DNA from: Alphaproteobacteria bacterium | Lineage (GTDB): Bacteria > Pseudomonadota > Alphaproteobacteria > ATCC43930 > CGMCC-115725 | Length of the DNA: 35,284 nt | NCBI GenBank assembly: GCA_019244535.1 | Contig: JAFASL010000794.1 | Span: forward strand, 1 to 35,284 | Direction: 5' to 3' | Part shown: positions 32,043-35,284 of the stretch, piece after piece | Layout of the letters: each line of letters starts with the position of its first letter | Position numbering within the stretch: the stretch's first letter is position 1 | Position numbers and translations under genes: made by a program | Notes under the pieces: model-generated | The model's input: the letters and a program-made list of their open reading frames with translations, nothing else | What the model was told of the DNA's origin: nothing | Databases searched by the model: none

Positions 32043-34802
32043 TCAGGCCGCGAGCGCCTCGGTAACGAGACCCGCCTGCTCCTCGACGTGCCGCTTGAAG
32101 AGCCCAGTCGCCGGTGAAGCTGCCTCGGCGCGTCCGGCAAAGCGCGGCCGCTTCGCTGCGACATCGACGCCGGCGAGGACCTGCTCGATGCGCCGGTCGA
32201 CAAAATTCCAGGCACCCATGTTCTGCGGCTCCTCCTGGCACCAGACGACTTCGGCGTTGCGATAGCGCTGCAATAGCGCGGCGAGCCCGGCGAAAGGAAA
32301 CGGATAGAGCTGCTCGATCCGGATTACCGCAACTCGGCGGTCGCCATTCTTCGCCCGCGCCTTTACGAGATCGAAATAAACCTTGCCCGTGCACAGCACG
32401 ACACGGCGCACATCATTGTCGGGTCCGATCGCCTCGGTTTCACCGATGATGCGGTGAAAGGATGTGCCCGGCTCCATCTCATCGAGGCGCGAAGCGATTT
32501 CCCTGGCGCGCAGCAGCGATTTGGGGGTGAAGATAACGAGCGGCTTGCGGAAATTGCGCCGGATCTGCCGACGCAACGCGTGGAAGTAGTTGGCCGCACC
32601 AGTCAGGTTGCAGACTTGGATGTTGTCCTCGGCGCAGAGCTGCAAATATCGCTCGATCCTTGCTGACGAGTGCTCAGGACCCTGGCCCTCGTATCCGTGC
32701 GGGAGCAGCATGACGAGGCCGCTCATGCGCAGCCATTTGGCCTCACCCGAGCTGAGAAACTGGTCGATGATGACCTGCGCGCCGTTGGCGAAATCGCCAA
32801 ATTGCGCCTCCCACAGCACCAGTGTGCTCGGATCGGCGAGGCTGTAGCCGTATTCGAACCCGACGACGGCGGCCTCCGAGAGCGGGCTGTCGATTATTTC
32901 GAACGGTGCCTGCCCCGGGCTGACATGATCGATCGGGACGTAACGCGCTTCGGTCTCCTGATCGACGAGCACGGCGTGGCGCTGTGAAAAGGTGCCGCGT
33001 CCGCTGTCCTGGCCGGACATCCGTACGTGAGTTCCCTCGGCGCATAGCGAGCCGATGGCCAAAGCCTCCGCGGTTGCCCAGTCGATCCCCTCGCCGGCAT
33101 CGATCGCCGCGCGTTTGGCTTTGAGTTGACGGGCGATCTTGGGGTTGAGCCGAAAGCCGTCGGGCACGGTCACAAGACCGCGACCGATCTCGCGCAGCTT
33201 GTCGGCGGCAATGCCGGTGTTGCCGCGCCGATCATCATCCGGCGCCTGTTCGAGCCCTGCCCAGGCGCCTTCGAGCCAGTCCGCCTTGTTCGGGCGATAG
33301 CTCTTCGCCGCCTCGAATTGCGCTTCGAGCTCTGCAATAAAACGGGCTGCAATCGCGTCGGCTTCGCCCTCGCGCAGCACACCTGCCTCGTCGAGCCGAC
33401 CGGCGTAGATCTGCCGCGTCGTCGGGCGGCGCGCAATCGTGCGGTACATCAAGGGCTGCGTAAACGCCGGCTCGTCGCTCTCGTTGTGCCCGTGCCGCCG
33501 GTAGCAGAACAGATCGAGCACCACATCCTTGCGGAATTCCTGCCGGAATTCCACCGCGATGCGGGCGACTTCGACAACCGCTTCGGGATCGTCGCCGTTG
33601 ACGTGAAAGATCGGCGCCTGGACGCCCTTGGCGACATCGGACGGATAAGGGCTCGACCGGGCGGCGGACGGGGCCGTTGTAAAGCCGATCTGGTTGTTGA
33701 CGATGATATGGATCGTGCCGCCGGTGCAGAAGCCGACGAGGTCCGATAATTCCAGGGACTCGGCAACGAGGCCTTGTCCGGCAAACGCGGCATCGCCATG
33801 CATCAGAATACCGGCCACCCGGGTGCGTTCACTGTCGCCGCGCTGTAGCTGTTTTGCCCGAACCTTGCCGAGCACGACTGGATCAACCGCCTCCAGGTGC
33901 GAGGGGTTGGCAGCCAACGAGAGGTGAATCGTTCGGCCGTCCACCTCGCGATCGCCCGAGGTGCCGAGGTGGTATTTGACGTCGCCTGAACCATGGACGT
34001 GCTCAGGGTTGGTGGAATTGCCCTGAAATTCGGAAAATACCGCGGCAAATGGCTTGCCGACAAAGTTGGCCAGCACGTTGAGGCGTCCGCGATGCGGCAT
34101 GCCGATGACGAATTCGCAAATGGCGAGCTCGGCGCCGCGGTGCAGGATTGCTTCGAGCGCCGGCATCAGCGATTCGGCGCCCTCGATGCCGAACCTTTTA
34201 GTGCCGGTGTAACGCCGGTCGAGAAACCGCTCGAAGGTCTCGGCTCGGGTCAGGGTTCGGAGAATTTCTTTTTTTATCCCGGCGGACAGCGCCGGACGGC
34301 TCTGCGGCTTTTCAAATTTTTCCTGGATCCAGGCGCGCTCGGCCGGTACCTGGATGTGCATGTACTCCGCGCCTACCGTGCCGCAATAGGTTTTGCGCAA
34401 GATCGCAATGATCTCGCGCAACGTGGCGCGCTCGCGCCCGAGCAGATTGTTGATGAAAATCTCACGGTCGAGGTCGGCCTCGGTAAAGCCATAGCTGCGG
34501 TAGTCGAGCTCGGGATAAGGTCCCCGTTTCTCAAGGCCGAGGGGGTCGAGATCGGCTTCGAGATGCCCGCGCACGCGGTAGGCGCGAATGAGCTGCAACG
34601 CCCGTATCGAGTCGGTGGTGGCCCCGCGCAGGGCCTCGGGCTCGACCGCAATCGTCGAGGCGGTGTGGTCCTCCTCGATTTCCGAAAAGAAGCGGCGCCA
34701 GCTCTCGTCGACGCTCTGCGGGTCATCGAGAAACCGAGTGTAAAGATCGGCGATAAAGCCGGCATTAGAGCCAGTTAAAAACGTTGCATCTGTTACGGCC
34801 AT
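32043..34802 (-). CDS. sucA: 2-oxoglutarate dehydrogenase E1 component
   Basis: 919 residues from ATG 34802. E1 decarboxylates 2-oxoglutarate with ThDP and passes the succinyl group to SucB. The N-terminal E2-binding segment reads FLTGSNAGFIADLYTRFLDD; then QLIRAYRVRGHLEADLDPLG and EFVIGMPHRGRLNVLANFVG; the ThDP/Mg site is in ILMHGDAAFAGQGLVAESLE and IIVNNQIGFTTAP; VVLDLFCYRRHGHNESDEP and the pyrimidine-domain EAQFGDFANGAQVIIDQF follow; the C-terminal block is CTGKVYFDLVKAR, EQLYPFPF and EEPQNMGAWNFV. The frame is open to a further ATG at 34931, but those 43 extra residues (ARALPLPASGGRVRVSA) are translated repeat sequence, so the shorter start beginning MAVTDATFL is chosen; its ribosome site is weak (GGTGA). 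sucB follows after 6 nt. Confidence 0.97.
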   Translation of the reverse strand: MAVTDATFLTGSNAGFIADLYTRFLDDPQSVDESWRRFFSEIEEDHTASTIAVEPEALRGATTDSIRALQLIRAYRVRGHLEADLDPLGLEKRGPYPELDYRSYGFTEADLDREIFINNLLGRERATLREIIAILRKTYCGTVGAEYMHIQVPAERAWIQEKFEKPQSRPALSAGIKKEILRTLTRAETFERFLDRRYTGTKRFGIEGAESLMPALEAILHRGAELAICEFVIGMPHRGRLNVLANFVGKPFAAVFSEFQGNSTNPEHVHGSGDVKYHLGTSGDREVDGRTIHLSLAANPSHLEAVDPVVLGKVRAKQLQRGDSERTRVAGILMHGDAAFAGQGLVAESLELSDLVGFCTGGTIHIIVNNQIGFTTAPSAARSSPYPSDVAKGVQAPIFHVNGDDPEAVVEVARIAVEFRQEFRKDVVLDLFCYRRHGHNESDEPAFTQPLMYRTIARRPTTRQIYAGRLDEAGVLREGEADAIAARFIAELEAQFEAAKSYRPNKADWLEGAWAGLEQAPDDDRRGNTGIAADKLREIGRGLVTVPDGFRLNPKIARQLKAKRAAIDAGEGIDWATAEALAIGSLCAEGTHVRMSGQDSGRGTFSQRHAVLVDQETEARYVPIDHVSPGQAPFEIIDSPLSEAAVVGFEYGYSLADPSTLVLWEAQFGDFANGAQVIIDQFLSSGEAKWLRMSGLVMLLPHGYEGQGPEHSSARIERYLQLCAEDNIQVCNLTGAANYFHALRRQIRRNFRKPLVIFTPKSLLRAREIASRLDEMEPGTSFHRIIGETEAIGPDNDVRRVVLCTGKVYFDLVKARAKNGDRRVAVIRIEQLYPFPFAGLAALLQRYRNAEVVWCQEEPQNMGAWNFVDRRIEQVLAGVDVAAKRPRFAGRAEAASPATGLFKRHVEEQAGLVTEALAA

Positions 34803-34847
34803 CGAGTCACCGGATGATGGCGGATCCCAATCAACACGAGTCGCCGA

Positions 34848-34980
34848 AACCCTAACCCTTCCGCCGCTTGCGGGGAGAGGGAGGGCCCGCGCCGAAGGCA
34901 TGGGAGGATGAGGTGATTGGCGCCGGGTCACAGCGCATCAGCGCCACCCCCCTCACCCTACCCTCCACCGCGCGCGGGTG
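34848..34980. repeat. Repeat copy C, diverged or composite, between sucD and sucA
   Basis: It fills much of the 217-bp gap before sucA. 34848-34915 contains the 16-base core GCGGGGAGAGGGAGGG, which also occurs on the minus strand of copy A, flanked by CCCTAACCCTT and GGATGAGGTG, degenerate versions of the terminal repeats. A second, partial end (CCCCTCACCCTACCCTCC) lies at 34950-34968, near the 3' end of sucD, suggesting two abutting fragments. Read on the minus strand it gives LPLPASGGRVRVS, the same peptide string as copy A. Confidence 0.7.
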
Positions 34981-35019
34981 AAGAGGAAAGAAGTAATATA
35001 GGCGTCGATAGGCCCGCAG

Positions 35020-35284
35020 CTAACCTTTGAACACATCGCGCATTGTCGTGCCGATGGCGGCGGGCGACTCGGCGACCACGACGCCGGCTCGGCGCAATGC
35101 CTCCATTTTGTCGCCGGCGCCGCCCTTGCCGCCTGCGATGATCGCACCGGCATGACCCATCCGCCGGCCCGGCGGCGCCGTACTGCCGGCGATGAAGCCG
35201 ACGACCGGCTTTTTGCGGCGCGTCGACTTCAGAAAGTCCGCACCGTCTTCCTCGGCGGTGCCGCCGATCTCACCGATCATGACG
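35020..35284 (-). CDS. sucD: Succinyl-CoA ligase alpha subunit (3' end)
   Basis: Only the C-terminal about 87 residues lie in the window; the 5' end is beyond the right edge. The visible part reads [37 protein letters not shown] and [20 protein letters not shown]. The His in GHAGAI is the one transiently phosphorylated during catalysis. The enzyme makes succinate plus ATP or GTP from succinyl-CoA. It is the first visible gene of the sucD-sucA-sucB-lpdA order, with sucC expected just outside. The C-terminus ([16 protein letters not shown]) is complete. Confidence 0.95.
   Translation of the reverse strand, partial: VMIGEIGGTAEEDGADFLKSTRRKKPVVGFIAGSTAPPGRRMGHAGAIIAGGKGGAGDKMEALRRAGVVVAESPAAIGTTMRDVFKG

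Noticed and set aside
33993-34778. 261-codon open frame antisense to sucA
   Set aside because: It lies wholly within the conserved E1 coding sequence and has no signature of its own.
34803-34931. N-terminal extension of SucA
   Set aside because: The extra 43 residues come from repeat DNA, and the conserved E1 start follows ATG 34802.

Overview
The window is GC-rich bacterial chromosome, almost certainly from an alphaproteobacterium. The evidence is the sucD-sucA-sucB-lpdA order, an Irr-type Fur regulator with its HHH motif, a YlxR-L7Ae fusion between nusA and infB, type-2 ArgC, and CTATAT-like -10 boxes. The order within the class (Rhodospirillales-like or Hyphomicrobiales-like) cannot be settled here. 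Most of the window is conserved housekeeping DNA. No tRNA, rRNA, CRISPR array, transposase or phage gene was seen.

Layout. Positions 1-2642 (minus): a CaiB/BaiF CoA-transferase followed by a thiamine-diphosphate enzyme of the oxalyl-CoA decarboxylase / 2-hydroxyacyl-CoA lyase type that runs off the left edge, with a palindromic repeat between them. 2704-3648 (plus): argC. 3650-4942 (minus): an MFS carrier. 5137-8913 (minus): a GT4 glycosyltransferase, thrS and infC; infC appears to start at a non-canonical AUA. 8935-11686: an alpha/beta hydrolase (plus) converging on an S9 peptidase (minus). 11750-21413: a divergent promoter pair, then rimP-nusA-ylxR-infB-rbfA-truB-rpsO-pnp with an attenuator-like hairpin in the rimP leader. 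21467-23724: a GDPD phosphodiesterase translationally coupled to an FMN nitronate-monooxygenase-like enzyme with a Cys cluster. 24102-27884: DUF1800, DUF1501 and NHL beta-propeller genes, each with a strong ribosome site and none with a signal peptide; this is the least understood unit. 28027-28446: irr. 28674-29306: decayed remnants of an iron-sulfur (GlpC/HdrD-like) gene and a DUF3501 gene. 29406-35284 (minus): sucD (3' end), sucA, sucB and lpdA, i.e. the 2-oxoglutarate dehydrogenase complex with succinyl-CoA ligase.

How it fits together. The plus-strand core makes translation and RNA-turnover machinery: ribosome maturation, transcription termination, initiation, tRNA modification and mRNA decay. 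The minus-strand thrS-infC pair adds two further translation functions. The suc-lpd block gives the TCA-cycle 2-oxoglutarate-to-succinate segment.

Points most worth a second look: (1) a palindromic repeat read in frame through the sucB linker, with matching termini at 1315-1420 and a related copy before sucA; (2) the degraded Fe-S/DUF3501 locus beside irr; (3) the predicted AUA start of infC; (4) an apparent one-base frameshift or missing start in ylxR; (5) the rimP leader attenuator; (6) the DUF1800-DUF1501-NHL cassette with an internal GNRA-capped hairpin.
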